31,999 nt of DNA from Larix sibirica (Eukaryota; Streptophyta; Pinopsida; Pinales; Pinaceae): contig NWUY0300059397.1 of the NCBI GenBank assembly GCA_004151065.3, positions 15,367 to 47,365 of the forward strand, in the 5' to 3' direction. The translations under genes and the position numbers were made by a program. The notes under the pieces were generated by a model, which was given only the letters and a program-made list of their open reading frames with translations, had not been told where the DNA came from and made no database searches. This document shows, one piece after another, positions 31,244-31,999 of this stretch. Numbering within the stretch: position 1 is the stretch's first letter; every line of letters starts with the position of its first letter.

Positions 31244-31635
31244 TTTAAAAATAAAGCCACACTTGTTAAAAACTTTAAAACATAAAATTGAAAATGTAAA
31301 ATGAAAACCATTTAACTTGCAAATCAAAATATGCTCATAAACTATAAGAATACAAAAATACAACTTGCAATCTACATTTATGTAAAAACCAAGTAACATT
31401 AACATTAAATCCTCTTATATCAAATCTTAAAAAATATGTTTAAAAATAAAGCCACACTTGTTAAAAACTTTAGAACATAAAATTGAAAATGTAAAATGAA
31501 AACCATTTAACTTGCAAATCAAAGTATGCTCATAAACTATAAGAATACAAAAATGCAACTTGCATTCTACATTTATGTAAAAACCAAGTAACAATTACAT
31601 TAAATCCTCTTATGTCAAATCTTAGAAAATATGTT
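31244..31635. repeat. 195-bp tandem duplication
   Basis: 31244-31438 and 31439-31635 are nearly identical, with only a few base changes and a small indel. The shared start is TTTAAAAATAAAGCCACACT. It is AT-rich, and no coding potential is convincing. Confidence 0.9.
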
Positions 31636-31999
31636 AATGTATATGAAAATTCTTAATATAAATAATGTAAATAAATTATTATTATTATTTTGTATATTAA
31701 ATTTCTTCTCAATTTTTTTTTAATTATTATTATTATTTTTATGTATTGAATTAAAAAAAAGTTGTCAAAAATGTTTTTGAAAGATTGTTGCCTTTCTCAC
31801 CCAAGTTTAATTATTGTAAGTGATATGATGTCTTTGTCACAACGCTGTTGAATCATCTTAGCACTTATTTGTAAATTGCATATTCACACATAAAATATGG
31901 GAGTTTGTTGCTCCAAAATTGAATTTTTCATACCAATGGGATGTTGGTGCTTTCAACATTTGTCTTTTAACATGGTACAGGAAAAACAAGGATTTCTTT
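31636..31999. other. AT-rich sequence with simple TTA-type repeats
   Basis: Short runs of ATT/TTA triplets occur at about 31673-31690 and 31722-31738. No gene or further element recognised. Confidence 0.4.

Overview
The window looks like repeat-rich nuclear DNA of a seed plant. It is AT-rich and has no convincing intact host gene. It is built from old plant-type retroelements: a Ty3/gypsy element, two L1-type LINEs and a small LTR element. The slow decay and long sizes would suit a gymnosperm such as a conifer, but that is inference.

Region 1 (about 768-12678) is a decayed Ty3/gypsy retrotransposon read on the + strand. It has gag with five zinc-knuckle motifs, protease, reverse transcriptase, RNase H and integrase. 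After integrase comes an extra ~3.7 kb coding-derived region (about 8490-12243) before a polypurine tract and a 3' LTR (12336-12678). No 5' LTR is visible. Region 2 (12679-14414) is non-coding or too decayed to assign. It holds a possible coiled-coil reading and a 36-bp tandem repeat.

Region 3 (14420-21470) is the most unusual part. Two similar ~190-bp direct repeats with TATA boxes behave like a pair of LTRs. A primer-binding-site-like sequence follows the first and a purine tract touches the second. Between them there is no recognisable gag-pol. Instead there is an intronless, decayed copy of a plant ribose-phosphate pyrophosphokinase (PRPP synthetase) coding sequence (about 20158-21048). 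The first LTR is split by a 5'-truncated L1-type LINE (14567-18928).

Region 4 (21471-24263) is AT-rich with a short direct repeat and a possible solo LTR. Region 5 (24280-31078) is an apparently full-length 6.8-kb L1-type LINE between perfect 16-bp target-site duplications. Its order is ORF1 (DUF4283 plus CCHC), endonuclease, reverse transcriptase, zf-RVT, RNase H and a 1.1-kb tail with a further 136-codon reading frame. Region 6 (31095-31999) is AT-rich and contains a 195-bp tandem duplication.

All coding regions carry stops and frameshifts, many of the CAG-to-TAG or CGA-to-TGA kind expected from deamination of methylated cytosine. Nothing here is predicted to make a full-length protein. 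No tRNA, rRNA or CRISPR was seen.
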